Positions 42,940 to 51,782 are shown, counted from the first letter of the stretch. The stretch: DNA of 56,979 nt from JANOXC01 sp031418215 (GCA_031418215.1 JANOXC010000174.1:1-56979); one strand, 5' to 3'. The notes: generated by a model from the sequence alone, not told the origin. A program made the numbers and translations.

Positions 42940-42972
42940 GCCCTCAAAGTTCTTTAAATCATACAAAAGATT

Positions 42973-43054
42973 GCGGGCGTGGCGTAATTGGTAGCCGCAC
43001 CAGACTTAGGATCTGGCGCTGAGAGGCATGGGGGTTCGAGTCCCTTCGCCCGCA
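42973..43054 (+). tRNA. tRNA-Leu(UAG)
   Basis: 82 bases. Acceptor stem GCGGGCG / CGCCCGC; anticodon stem CCAGA / TCTGG around loop CTTAGGA, so the anticodon is TAG at 43,007-43,009. A variable arm of Leu length (GCTGAGAGGC...) and a T-arm with GGTTCGAGTCC are present. Discriminator is A; CCA is not encoded. A terminator follows at 43,065. Confidence 0.95.
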
Positions 43055-43064
43055 CATATAAGAT

Positions 43065-43092
43065 CGGGATACAGTTTAGTGTATCCCGTTTA
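43065..43092 (+). terminator. Terminator after tRNA-Leu
   Basis: Stem CGGGATAC / GTATCCCG with an 8-base loop and a short T run (TTTATTG). It separates the tRNA from tig. Confidence 0.7.
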
Positions 43093-43191
43093 TTGCTTGC
43101 ATCAGCCTTAAGGTTTACCCGGCTTTTGTCCTCTGGTCAGCCATTGACCGGTTTTAATAATGGGAAAAAATAACAAATTATATTATAAAAG

Positions 43192-44553
43192 ATGAATATC
43201 ACACAAGAAAGCATTGACGAATTAAATGCAATATTAAAGGTAAAGATTAGCCCGGATGACTATAAAGTACCGGTTGACACAGCATTGCGCAAGTATAAAA
43301 AAGATATGAGTAAACCCGGATTTCGGAAGGGTGAAGTGCCTTTTGAATTGGTTCGTAAGATGTATGGTAAGGCATTGCTTGTTGATGAATTAAACAAGAT
43401 AGTTGCTGACTCCGTAGATAAATATATTACTGAAAACAAATTAGAGATATTGGGCAACCCATTACCAAAAGTGGAAAATGAAATTTCTATTGATTGGGAA
43501 AAGCCACATGATTTTGAATTTGCGTTCGAAATGGGACTGTCACCTCAATTTACCCTCAACCTGCCCCCTGCTCATCATTTTCCTTATTATGAGATTGAAA
43601 TAAAAGACGCTGATGTGCAAGCAGAAGTAGATCGTATGCAGCGCCGTCACGGGGATTACACCAGCCCTGAGGTGAGTGATGCATCCTGTTCATTATATGG
43701 AACTTTTGCAGAATTGGATGAGAAAGGTGCCATTAAAGAAAATGGACACACAAACCAGTCTTTCCTTTTATTGGAAAAGGTGATTGATACCACAATAAGG
43801 GATTTGCTGGTGGGTAAAAAAGTGAATGACATAGTTGACTTCAATCCTTATAAAGCAATTCAGAATAAAGAAGATGTGAAATATTTGCTTGGCCTGAAAA
43901 CGGATGAGGCAGGTGATTATGATAAAACTTTTCGTTTTACAGTTGAGCGTATCAATAAAGTAATGCCGGCTGAACTCAACGCCGAATTCTTTACCAAGGT
44001 TTATGGCGAAGGCATTGTTAATTCAGAAGAAGAATTCCGTAATAAAGTCAAAGAAGAGATTGCACAATCCTATCGTTATGAAAGTGAGCACAAATTAAAA
44101 CACGATATTGAAGATTATTTTTTAAATGAATTAAAGATGTCGTTGCCCGATGAATTTTTGAAACGCTGGATTAAACATTCCAATTCAAAAATTACGGATG
44201 AGCAATTGGCAACCGAATACAATTCTTATTCACGCGATTTAAAATGGCGCATGGTGGAAACCCGTATTTTCAAAGAGCAGGGTATGACGATTGAAAATGA
44301 AGACCTGGAAAGTTACGCCAAGCATTACATTCTTGATCAGTATGTTCGTTATGGACAGGCTCATTTGTTAAGCGATGAGAAGCTGGAAGAAATGGCGCAA
44401 AAGTTCCTGCAGAATAACGACAACATCCAACGCACAGTTGAAAGTATCACTTCCCGCAAAGTGTTTGAATACCTGAATGGCATTTTATCGAAAGACATCA
44501 AGAAAATGGGATATGATGAGTTTATGCAGGTGTTGAAAGATCATGTTCATTGA
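43192..44553 (+). CDS. tig: Trigger factor
   Basis: Ribosome-bound chaperone at the exit tunnel. 453 residues. The ribosome-binding signature reads GFRKGEVP at 43-50 (E. coli GFRKGKVP). The N domain is typical (NITQESIDELNAILKVKISPDDYKV), followed by a weak PPIase region and a long helical C domain. The order tig-clpP-clpX is shared with many bacteria. Spacing to clpP is 335 bases, so the genes are probably separately transcribed. Confidence 0.95.
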   Translation: MNITQESIDELNAILKVKISPDDYKVPVDTALRKYKKDMSKPGFRKGEVPFELVRKMYGKALLVDELNKIVADSVDKYITENKLEILGNPLPKVENEISIDWEKPHDFEFAFEMGLSPQFTLNLPPAHHFPYYEIEIKDADVQAEVDRMQRRHGDYTSPEVSDASCSLYGTFAELDEKGAIKENGHTNQSFLLLEKVIDTTIRDLLVGKKVNDIVDFNPYKAIQNKEDVKYLLGLKTDEAGDYDKTFRFTVERINKVMPAELNAEFFTKVYGEGIVNSEEEFRNKVKEEIAQSYRYESEHKLKHDIEDYFLNELKMSLPDEFLKRWIKHSNSKITDEQLATEYNSYSRDLKWRMVETRIFKEQGMTIENEDLESYAKHYILDQYVRYGQAHLLSDEKLEEMAQKFLQNNDNIQRTVESITSRKVFEYLNGILSKDIKKMGYDEFMQVLKDHVH

Positions 44554-44672
44554 TCTAAAAAGAAATATTCTTCCAAATCCTTCTTGTTCATATCGACCCC
44601 TTTTTGCTAAAAGGCTGAAAACGCTGTTAATTAGTTTTTAATTCTTTAGCGGAAGGCATTGTTATTGGGGTT

Positions 44673-44680
44673 TATCTTTG
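44673..44680 (+). promoter_or_regulatory. Candidate clpP -7 element
   Basis: TATCTTTG fits TAnnTTTG exactly. The -33 region holds TTTAG rather than TTTG. The untranslated leader would be about 200 bases and contain the GGAGGCAA repeat. Confidence 0.4.
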
Positions 44681-44691
44681 AAGTTAATAAG

Positions 44692-44724
44692 CGAGGAGGC
44701 AAGGAGGCAAGGAGGCAAGGAGGC
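44692..44724. repeat. Tandem GGAGGCAA (8 bp) x4
   Basis: Four near-perfect copies carrying AGGAGG-like words, 165 bases before the clpP start. In RNA they would form a run of Shine-Dalgarno-like sites. Confidence 0.8.
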
Positions 44725-44888
44725 GATTGAGCGATTACGCTATTAGGTTATTGGGTGATTAATTAATTAAGTGATTCGGTGCTTGATCAATATTAACTAC
44801 TCAAACAATTTCAATCCTTTTAACATCTGTAGCTATTTAGCGTTGGGTGTCAAACAACTAAAACCTTTTAAATATATAAAACGTAACA

Positions 44889-45578
44889 ATGAATATGAAC
44901 TTTAGAAAAGAATTTACAAAATATGCCGTGCACAATCGCGGCATCAGCAGCAATGGCGTTGATCAGTATATTAATTCTGTGTACGCCGATTATATTTCTC
45001 CAACCATTATTGAAGAACGTGCCATGAACATTGCACAAATGGACGTTTTTTCAAGATTGATGATGGACAGGATTATTTTCATGGGAACGGGGATCAATGA
45101 TTATGTTGCCAATATCATCCAGGCGCAGTTGTTATTCCTCGAGTCCAGCGACCCAAAGCGTGATGTTACCATTTATGTTAACAGTCCGGGAGGCTCAGTA
45201 TATGCCGGGTTGGGTATTTATGACACCATGCAATACATTCAGCCTGATATAGCGATGATCTGCACAGGCATGGCAGCATCTATGGCAGCTGTTCTTTTAT
45301 GCGCCGGAACAAAAGGAAAGCGTTCTGCTTTAAAGCATGCCCGTGTGATGATTCACCAGCCAATGGGTGGTGCGGAAGGACAGGCTTCTGATATTGAAAT
45401 TACCGCTAAGCAAATTCAGCTTTTAAAGAAAGAGCTTTATGAAATTATTGCCTCCCATTCAGGTAAAGATTATGAAACTGTTTGGAAAGACAGCGACCGC
45501 GATTACTGGATGATTGCCCAGGAAGCAAAAGAATACGGTATGATCGATGAAGTGTTGACTCGTACGAAGACTAAATAA
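44889..45578 (+). CDS. clpP: ATP-dependent Clp protease proteolytic subunit
   Basis: Serine peptidase that forms the barrel used by ClpX and ClpA/C. 229 residues. Catalytic Ser131 (GMAASMAA), His156 (MIHQPMGG) and Asp205 (SDRDYW) are all present. No propeptide beyond the first ~25 residues is evident. It is followed by its own terminator at 45,632 and then clpX. Confidence 0.97.
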   Translation: MNMNFRKEFTKYAVHNRGISSNGVDQYINSVYADYISPTIIEERAMNIAQMDVFSRLMMDRIIFMGTGINDYVANIIQAQLLFLESSDPKRDVTIYVNSPGGSVYAGLGIYDTMQYIQPDIAMICTGMAASMAAVLLCAGTKGKRSALKHARVMIHQPMGGAEGQASDIEITAKQIQLLKKELYEIIASHSGKDYETVWKDSDRDYWMIAQEAKEYGMIDEVLTRTKTK

Positions 45579-45631
45579 TTATTCCGGCCATTCATTTTGG
45601 CTGAATACAGCTAATAATAGGCTGAATCATT

Positions 45632-45666
45632 AAAGGGGAAGGCGATAAAATTGCTTTCCCCTTTTT
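45632..45666 (+). terminator. clpP terminator overlapping the clpX promoter
   Basis: Stem AAAGGGGAAGGC / GCTTTCCCCTTT (one G-T pair), 9-base loop, then Ts. The -33 element of the clpX promoter candidate is in its loop. Confidence 0.7.
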
Positions 45667-45681
45667 GTATCCGTATCTTTA
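45651..45681 (+). promoter_or_regulatory. Candidate clpX promoter
   Basis: TTG (45,651-45,653), a 20-base spacer and TATCTTTA (45,674-45,681), one base off TAnnTTTG. The start codon is 34 bases downstream. Confidence 0.5.
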
Positions 45682-45715
45682 CGCCGCCTAAACAAGTTCC
45701 AATTTCTTTATCAAA

Positions 45716-46957
45716 ATGAAAAAACAACAATCGGAGATCGTCTGTTCTTTTTGCGGACGCGACAAAAGTTCCGTCAATGTGCTGATTGCCGGCATACAAG
45801 GTCATATCTGCGACCAGTGCGTTACGCAGGCACAAACAATTGTTGATGAAGAGCAGGATCATAAATTCAAGCAATCCATCGGGCAGTTTATCAATGTGCC
45901 CAAGCCATTAGAGATCAAGAATTTTTTAGATGAGTATGTGATTGGTCAGAACCATGCAAAAAAAGTAATGAGTGTGGCCGTTTATAATCATTACAAAAGG
46001 CTCATTCACGGATCAAAGAAAACAGAAGAAGTAGAAATTGAGAAGAGCAATATTGTAATGGTTGGCGAAACCGGAACAGGAAAAACTTTGCTTGCCCGTA
46101 CGATTGCCAAACTATTGAAGGTTCCTTTTTGCATTGCTGATGCTACCGTATTAACAGAAGCAGGATATGTTGGTGAAGATGTAGAAAGTGTTTTAAGCCG
46201 ATTATTACAAGCTGCAAATTACGATGTTGAATCGGCAGAGCGTGGTATTGTATATATTGATGAAATTGATAAGATTGCCCGCAAAGGCGACAATCCGTCC
46301 ATTACCCGCGATGTAAGCGGTGAAGGCGTTCAACAGGGATTGTTGAAAATGCTGGAGAATACAATTGTGAATGTTCCACCCCAAGGAGGCCGCAAGCATC
46401 CTGAACAAAAGATGGTAGCCGTGAACACACAAAACATATTATTTATCTGTGGTGGAGCTTTCAGTGGCATTGACAAAATCATCAGTCGCAGGTTGAATTC
46501 CAACTCCCTGGGTTTTGCAAAGAAAACAGATCGTTTAGCTTTTAACAAGGATAATTTATATCAATACATCACACCTATCGATCTTCGTACATTTGGATTA
46601 ATACCGGAGTTGATTGGAAGACTACCTGCCATCACTTACCTCGAGCCACTTGACAAAGAAACATTACGACAGATTTTAACGGAACCAAAGAATGCCATCA
46701 TCCGTCAGTATGAAGCATTGTTTGAGATGGAACATATCAAACTCACTTTTGATACTGAGGTTTTGGATTTTATTGTTGACAAAGCCATTGAATACAAATT
46801 GGGCGCAAGAGGATTACGCACCATTTGCGAAGCCATCATGCTCGATGCGATGTTCGATGTTCCATCAGGAAAAAATGTGAAGACTTTTGAAGTAACGTTG
46901 GCTTATGCAGAAGAAAAACTGGGGCAATCAGGGTTGCAGCATTTGAAGGTTGCTTAA
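45716..46957 (+). CDS. clpX: ATP-dependent Clp protease ATP-binding subunit ClpX
   Basis: AAA+ unfoldase that feeds ClpP. 413 residues. The zinc finger has Cys10, Cys13, Cys32 and Cys35. Walker A GETGTGKT is at 117-124 and Walker B IDEID at 181-185. The pore region TEAGYVGEDVES and the arginine-finger region LIPELIGRLP are intact. Downstream of clpP across a terminator and its own promoter candidate. Confidence 0.98.
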   Translation: MKKQQSEIVCSFCGRDKSSVNVLIAGIQGHICDQCVTQAQTIVDEEQDHKFKQSIGQFINVPKPLEIKNFLDEYVIGQNHAKKVMSVAVYNHYKRLIHGSKKTEEVEIEKSNIVMVGETGTGKTLLARTIAKLLKVPFCIADATVLTEAGYVGEDVESVLSRLLQAANYDVESAERGIVYIDEIDKIARKGDNPSITRDVSGEGVQQGLLKMLENTIVNVPPQGGRKHPEQKMVAVNTQNILFICGGAFSGIDKIISRRLNSNSLGFAKKTDRLAFNKDNLYQYITPIDLRTFGLIPELIGRLPAITYLEPLDKETLRQILTEPKNAIIRQYEALFEMEHIKLTFDTEVLDFIVDKAIEYKLGARGLRTICEAIMLDAMFDVPSGKNVKTFEVTLAYAEEKLGQSGLQHLKVA

Positions 46958-47062
46958 AAAAAGTTTCTGGTTTCTGGTTTTGCGATACCTCTTGGTTTAT
47001 ACTGACTATTTATTGAATCAAGTAAATCATAAAAATCAAATAAATCATAGTTAAGACAGTTT

Positions 47063-47122
47063 CTTCGCTTTAGCTACGGATAACGAAGTACATATCAACT
47101 TTCCCATTATTCTTCGCCTGAA
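47063..47122 (-). repeat. 60-bp remnant matching the end of the adenylate cyclase genes
   Basis: On the minus strand it reads as the cyclase tail (QAKNNGKVDMYFV-like). It matches 36,729-36,788, with the inner 41 bases identical at 36 positions by eye, and the first part also shared. No other part of a cyclase is adjacent, so it is a trace of a third copy or a dispersed sequence at the end of this gene family. Confidence 0.65.
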
Positions 47123-47156
47123 ATCAACCTCAATGGGTGTTGGTAATGCTAACTGT

Positions 47157-47642
47157 TTACAATCTTTCGTATTCTGAAAAAGAATAGTCAAAAGGATTTT
47201 TGGCATCACTGTGATGTTTCAGGTATTTGGTGAGCCTCCACTCTGAAAAATTAATTTCGGGAAAAACAGTATCGCCTTCGAACATACCATAAATGCGCGT
47301 GAGATAAATTTTATCAGCGGCATGAATGGCTTGCTTATAAATTTCTCCGCCTCCAACAATAAATACTTCCTGTTCCCTGAGACAAAGGTCTACAGCATCT
47401 TGAAGACTATTTACAACTTCACATCCCTCAGCTTTAAAATCTTCTTGTCTTGTTACAACAATATTCTTGCGTTCGGGTAATGGACGGCCAATCGATTCGT
47501 AGGTCTTGCGTCCCATGATGATTGTATGCCCGATGGTAACAGCTTTGAAATGCTTCAGGTCAGCAGGCATCTGCCACAACAATCCATTATCGGCACCAAT
47601 TACATTGTTTTTTGAAACAGCAACTATCAGGCTTAATATCAC
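47157..47642 (-). CDS. folA: Dihydrofolate reductase
   Basis: Reduces dihydrofolate to tetrahydrofolate with NADPH, replacing the folate oxidised by ThyA next door. 161 residues: ISLIVAVSKNNVIGADNGLLWQ-type start, WQMPADLKHFK, GHTIIMGRKTYESIG, and VFIVGGGEIYKQAI are all standard. It lies 71 bases downstream of thyA on the same strand, a common pairing. Confidence 0.97.
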   Translation of the reverse strand: MILSLIVAVSKNNVIGADNGLLWQMPADLKHFKAVTIGHTIIMGRKTYESIGRPLPERKNIVVTRQEDFKAEGCEVVNSLQDAVDLCLREQEVFIVGGGEIYKQAIHAADKIYLTRIYGMFEGDTVFPEINFSEWRLTKYLKHHSDAKNPFDYSFSEYERL

Positions 47643-47713
47643 AGGCAGTTATTTAACATTTAAGAATTAAGCGATGTTCAGTCACTATTTATTTATTGAA
47701 TGTTTGATTACAA

Positions 47714-48508
47714 TTAAACAGCAACAGCTGCTTTAATATGTGGATGTGGATCATAACCCGTAACAAAAAAGTCTTCAAACTTAAAACCGAAGATGTCTTT
47801 CACTAATGGATTCATTTGCAAAGTTGGCAATGGTCTTGGGTCGCGACTGAGTTGCAGGTTGACCTGTTCGATATGATTATTATATATATGGGCATCACCA
47901 AAGGTATGAATGAAATCACCCGGCTTTAAATTACAGACTTGTGCAATCATACAGGTTAACAAAGCATAAGAAGCAATGTTAAAAGGTACGCCCAAAAAGA
48001 TATCTGCACTGCGTTGATACAACTGACAACTCAACTTGCCATTGGCAACATAAAACTGAAACAAAGCATGACAAGGAGGTAATGCCATCTTTTCAATTTC
48101 CCCCACATTCCATGCACTGATGATCATTCGTCGGGAGTCGGGATTTGTTTTAATGGTTTTGATCAATTCACTAATTTGATCAATTGTTCGTCCATCGGCA
48201 GTTGCCCAGGAGCGCCATTGCTGGCCATAAACAGGTCCAAGGTTACCATTTTCATCGGCCCAGGCATCCCAGATACTGACTCCATTTTCCTTCAGGTATT
48301 TGATATTCGTATCTCCCTGCAAAAACCAAAGCAGTTCATGGATGATAGATTTTGTATGCAGCTTTTTTGTGGTCAGCAAAGGGAACCCATCTTCAAGGTT
48401 AAACCGCATCTGATAACCAAAAACGCTGCTCGTTCCGGTTCCTGTTCGGTCTTCTTTACGAGTTCCGTTATCTTTTACATAACGGAGCAGATCGAGGTAT
48501 TGTTTCAT
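47714..48508 (-). CDS. thyA: Thymidylate synthase
   Basis: Makes dTMP from dUMP using methylene-tetrahydrofolate. 264 residues, full length. The catalytic cysteine is in PPCHALFQFYV, and other family blocks are present: DRTGTGTSS, LLWFLQGDTNIKYL, QRSADIFLGVPFNIASYALL and FGDAHIYNNHIEQ. A clean TATATTTG lies just upstream (48,535-48,542). Confidence 0.98.
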   Translation of the reverse strand: MKQYLDLLRYVKDNGTRKEDRTGTGTSSVFGYQMRFNLEDGFPLLTTKKLHTKSIIHELLWFLQGDTNIKYLKENGVSIWDAWADENGNLGPVYGQQWRSWATADGRTIDQISELIKTIKTNPDSRRMIISAWNVGEIEKMALPPCHALFQFYVANGKLSCQLYQRSADIFLGVPFNIASYALLTCMIAQVCNLKPGDFIHTFGDAHIYNNHIEQVNLQLSRDPRPLPTLQMNPLVKDIFGFKFEDFFVTGYDPHPHIKAAVAV

Positions 48509-48534
48509 CTTTAAAAATTACAGCTATTCAAGTG

Positions 48535-48542
48535 CAAATATA
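48535..48542 (-). promoter_or_regulatory. Candidate thyA -7 element
   Basis: On the minus strand TATATTTG, an exact TAnnTTTG, with a 27-base gap to the ATG at 48,508. The -33 position carries GTG, so only the -7 is convincing. Confidence 0.55.
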
Positions 48543-48660
48543 GGGCAAACGGCAATTTCAATCACACTGGTATTAACTGTGTTGATAACCCAAAAAATAC
48601 GGCATTATTGCATTGTTAAAAACGGATATCATTTCAGCTGAAAAGCAAGTACTATTCCTG

Positions 48661-48668
48661 TAATTTTG
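48661..48668 (+). promoter_or_regulatory. Candidate -7 element of the lipoprotein gene
   Basis: TAATTTTG matches TAnnTTTG and lies 64 bases before the start at 48,733; the -33 position shows CTG. Confidence 0.45.
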
Positions 48669-48732
48669 AAGCCGTGCCTAAGTTTCATCGAAATTAATTT
48701 AATGGCATGATTATTCAGGCAAGAAAACTTAT

Positions 48733-49125
48733 ATGAGCTATAAAAAAATATATATAATCTGCTTCGTGCTGATGGCCTTCGTTGCATCTTGTAAAAAAGA
48801 AGACGACCCAACAACTTCCATCACTAGGGAACAGTATTTAGGTGAATGGCTTTGCAATGAAAATGGCGGGGCTTCATTTACCATCAACATCACCGCAAAA
48901 GGAAATGCTGATACTATTGTCATTGATAATTTTTCCGGCTACGGTAATACAGCACCCAAGGCAATTGCATTGGTATCAGGAAGCACTATGACGATCCCTT
49001 CGCAGAATATTACAATTACCGCAATCAACATTTATGGAACCGGTGTAATGAATTCAAATGCTACGAAAATCACCATGAACTATCATGCAGATGGGACGGA
49101 GATCAATGCAACCTGCACGCGTTAA
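48733..49125 (+). CDS. Small lipoprotein of unknown function
   Basis: 130 residues with a lipoprotein signal (KIYIICFVLMAFVASC, Cys20) and a beta-rich body (LGEWLCNENGGASFTINITAKGNADTIVIDNFSGYG...), resembling small beta-barrel or lipocalin-like proteins common in this phylum. No catalytic residues are recognisable. It converges with the CNNM gene and the two stop codons overlap by four bases. Confidence 0.82.
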   Translation: MSYKKIYIICFVLMAFVASCKKEDDPTTSITREQYLGEWLCNENGGASFTINITAKGNADTIVIDNFSGYGNTAPKAIALVSGSTMTIPSQNITITAINIYGTGVMNSNATKITMNYHADGTEINATCTR

Positions 49126-50435
49126 TCTTCTTCATCAACGGAACCGGAATCAACCACCACCATTTTTACAGTATCAACACTGTGTTTAAAACGCTTGATG
49201 ATAGTGAATTCATAACCGCCAAAAACCCTTTTCTCATTCACGGCAGGGATGCGGCCATATATATAATTTAAAAGTCCTGAAACAGTATCATAATTTGCAC
49301 TCTCAGGTAATTCAATTGGTAAAACATCATTCACATCTGAAACATTGGCTGATGCGTTGACAATAAATTCCGTTTCACTTTTCTTTTCAACGGCCGGTTT
49401 TTCATCGTCATATTCATCCTGAATCTCCCCAACCAATTCTTCAATAATGTCTTCCATCGTAACAATTCCTGCTGTTCCGCCAAACTCATTCGTGGCAATT
49501 GCCATCTGTATATGTTGCGTTTGGAATTCTTTTAGCAATTCATTGATTCGCTTATTCAACGGTACAAAATAGGCTGGACGCAAAATATCATTAATGCTTT
49601 TGAAATTATTTTCATGTAAAACCTTGATAAGGTCTTTGGTAAAAATGATACCAACAATATTATCCAATGAATCTTCGTAAACAGGCATGCGAGAATAGCC
49701 TTCATCAATCACCCGTTGAATGATTTCCTGTTTGGTGGAAAGAACATCAATTGCAGAAACTTTTGTCCTTGGAATAAGAATTTGTTTCACGACTCTGTCA
49801 TCAAATTCAAAAACATTTTGGATCAATTCGTTTTCTGAAGGGCGTATAGCACCACCTTCTTCACTTTCAGTAAGTATCATCCGAAGCTCTTCTTCGGTAT
49901 GAATGTCTTCTCCTTTTTTAGGTTCAATGCCGATGATCCTAAGAACAAGATTGGAAAAAGCATTTAAGAACCAGATAAAAGGGCGAAGTAAGAAATAGAA
50001 AATGCGCAAGGGCAATGAAATAACCAATGTTGTAGCCAATGAATGCCTGATGGCAAAAATTTTTGGCACCTGCTCACCAAAAACAATATGCAATACGGTA
50101 ATCAATGCAAATGCTGCGGGCCAACCTACTTGATTTGCCATGGCAGGATCAAGCGGATGACCTAAATCACTAAAGATCCTAAGTATCATACTTGCCACTA
50201 CTCTTTCGCCAATCCAACCCAATGCAAGGCTGGCCATGGTAATGCCTAATTGGCAAGCTGACAAGTAACTGTCCAGTCGATCAACAATTTGTTTGGATAT
50301 TTTACCAAGGTAACTGCCTTTACCTGCTTTTAATTCTACCTGTGAAGTCCGAACCTTAACAATTGCAAATTCGGCGGCAACGAAAAATCCATTTAAGAAA
50401 ACGAGGAGTGCTGTAAGTAGTAAGTCTATTATCAT
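49122..50435 (-). CDS. CNNM/CorC-type membrane protein with CBS domains
   Basis: 437 residues from the ATG at 50,435 (MIIDLLLTALLVFLNGFFVAAEFAIVKVRTSQVE). A nine-codon longer frame would start at 50,462, inside the -7 promoter element, so it is rejected. The DUF21 membrane domain spans ~1-190, two CBS motifs (VKQILIPRTKVSAIDV...SRMPVYEDSLDNIVGIIFTKDL and the following pair) are in the middle, and the CorC/HlyC-type C domain (EIQDEYDDEKPAVEKKSETEFIVNASANV) is at the end. Members are linked to Mg2+ or Co2+ transport or membrane protection; 'hemolysin' names are historical. Confidence 0.9.
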   Translation of the reverse strand: MIIDLLLTALLVFLNGFFVAAEFAIVKVRTSQVELKAGKGSYLGKISKQIVDRLDSYLSACQLGITMASLALGWIGERVVASMILRIFSDLGHPLDPAMANQVGWPAAFALITVLHIVFGEQVPKIFAIRHSLATTLVISLPLRIFYFLLRPFIWFLNAFSNLVLRIIGIEPKKGEDIHTEEELRMILTESEEGGAIRPSENELIQNVFEFDDRVVKQILIPRTKVSAIDVLSTKQEIIQRVIDEGYSRMPVYEDSLDNIVGIIFTKDLIKVLHENNFKSINDILRPAYFVPLNKRINELLKEFQTQHIQMAIATNEFGGTAGIVTMEDIIEELVGEIQDEYDDEKPAVEKKSETEFIVNASANVSDVNDVLPIELPESANYDTVSGLLNYIYGRIPAVNEKRVFGGYEFTIIKRFKHSVDTVKMVVVDSGSVDEED

Positions 50436-50459
50436 CCGTGTGAACAAACGTTCGCGTGG

Positions 50460-50467
50460 CAAATGTA
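50460..50467 (-). promoter_or_regulatory. Candidate -7 element of the CNNM gene
   Basis: On the minus strand TACATTTG, an exact consensus. It leaves a 25-base leader to the ATG at 50,435, which supports that start. Confidence 0.55.
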
Positions 50468-50525
50468 GCTAAATTAGAGGTATTCTGACTGTCCTTTAAC
50501 CCCGTTATTAACAAAACCCAGCTAA

Positions 50526-50849
50526 TCAAAGCTTATTATTCTCCTGATGACGGGTTGAATCCCTGTTGGTTTTCTTCTCCAGGTTGAGCCGCATCGCCTC
50601 TTCCAAATCAACACCCGTCTGGTTGGCCATACAAATCAGCACAAATAAGACATCGGCCATTTCATCGGATAAATTAACAGCAGACTCCCCTTCTTTGAAC
50701 GATTGATCGCCGTATTTTCTTGCCATTATTCGTGCAAGTTCTCCTACCTCTTCGGTAAGTAAAGCCATGTTGGTGAGTTCGCTGAAATAGCGGACGCCGT
50801 ATTTTTTGATCCAGGTGTCGACTTGCCTTTGTGTTTCTTTGAATGTCAT
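50526..50849 (-). CDS. MazG-like nucleotide pyrophosphohydrolase (copy 1)
   Basis: 107 residues, all-alpha NTP pyrophosphatase fold. The metal-binding pattern is EEVGE (33-37) and DEMAD. It is nearly identical to the copy at 55824-56147, with differences at both ends and near SAVNLSDEMAD. Proteins of this kind hydrolyse non-canonical or excess NTPs to NMP and pyrophosphate; the exact substrate is unknown. Confidence 0.9.
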   Translation of the reverse strand: MTFKETQRQVDTWIKKYGVRYFSELTNMALLTEEVGELARIMARKYGDQSFKEGESAVNLSDEMADVLFVLICMANQTGVDLEEAMRLNLEKKTNRDSTRHQENNKL

Positions 50850-50917
50850 GAGTCATTTGTCAATTGTCAATAATAAAAACAATAATTCACTTGCCACCAT
50901 ACTTGGTTCTTATTTTT

Positions 50918-50925
50918 TATATTTG
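50918..50925 (+). promoter_or_regulatory. Candidate -7 element of the SprB-repeat gene
   Basis: TATATTTG, an exact TAnnTTTG match, 22 bases before the ATG at 50,948. No TTG at the right distance. Confidence 0.5.
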
Positions 50926-50947
50926 CTAATATATAAACCTCACACCT

Positions 50948-51782
50948 ATGAAACCACGTATTCTTTCAATTTATTTTAGTTTAATATTTATCTTATCTGG
51001 TATCAAAGTTTCAAATGCTCAGTCTTTTTCAATTGAACTGTATCCATCATGGTACGATGCTTATAATGTAAGTTATTTTGGAGGGGATGATGGTTCAATC
51101 GATTTGCAGATTAATGGAGGGACTCCACCATTTTTCTATCATTGGAGCAATGGAGAAGAAACTCAAGATCTCACCGGTTTGACGGAAGGTTATTATCGTG
51201 TTGATGTTTGGGATGGCAATGGAACATATAACCAAGCAGAGATCACGCTTAAGCAACCTCCGCAAAAATATTGATGCGGCTGCACCTTGTGCCGGACCAA
51301 CGGTAGTACCGGATTGGTCAGGGTTTACCACCGCTCCACTCCTATTTACATGTCCAGATATTGGTGTTTCAATAGGATCCTATTCGCCTTTGCCGGGCAT
51401 AAAATTCAGTGTTTACGGCAATTCCTATATATCAGGCAGGGTCGGTATTGGTTCGGACCCCACCATAAATAATGCAAGCAGTTATAAATTGATTGTCGGT
51501 GGCAAAATTGCTGCACGGGAAGTTGTAGTTTCAAGCCTTACCCCTTGGCCTGATTATGTTTTTAGTAAGGAATATCCGCTAACTTCCTTAAATGATGTTA
51601 GTGATTTTATATCCACAAATCATCATTTACCCGGTATTCCTCCTGCTGATGAAATCAAAGAAAATGGACAATCGTTGGGTGAATTGCAAATATTGCAACA
51701 AATGAAAATTGAAGAGTTGTATTTATATATAATTCAGTTGGAAAACCGAATTAACACACTGGAGAAAAAAGGGAGAAAGTGA
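50948..51782 (+). pseudogene. Secreted SprB-repeat protein broken by a single-base frameshift
   Basis: The first 108 codons encode a signal peptide (LSIYFSLIFILSGIKVSNAQ) and one SprB-type repeat (GGDDGSIDLQINGGTPPFFYHWSNGEETQDLTGL). The frame then stops at TGA (51,272-51,274). The next frame continues without a break of sense (NIDAAAPCAGPTVVPDWSGF...) to a C-terminal segment typical of this phylum (LIVGGKIAAREVVVSS...HHLPGIPPADEIKENGQSLGELQILQQMK) and a coiled coil. The frames join if one A is removed from the run of five at 51,264-51,268. So this is one gene with an extra A; it could be a sequencing error, a real lesion or a slippage site. Confidence 0.85.

Larger units (their letters stand above)
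44554..44888. other. tig-clpP spacer with tandem GGAGGCAA repeats
   Basis: Contains a candidate -7 element TATCTTTG (44,673-44,680), four tandem GGAGGCAA units (44,692-44,724) and a GATTAAGTGATT-like stretch. No gene is seen. Confidence 0.55.

Noticed and set aside
42811..42966. Extended N-terminus of the flavin reductase
   Set aside because: Encoded by the dispersed LRSYGEAR element; homology starts at the ATG at 42,810.
51198..51782. A separate gene for the second half of the frameshifted SprB gene
   Set aside because: No signal peptide or plausible start; its sense continues that of the first half when one A is removed.
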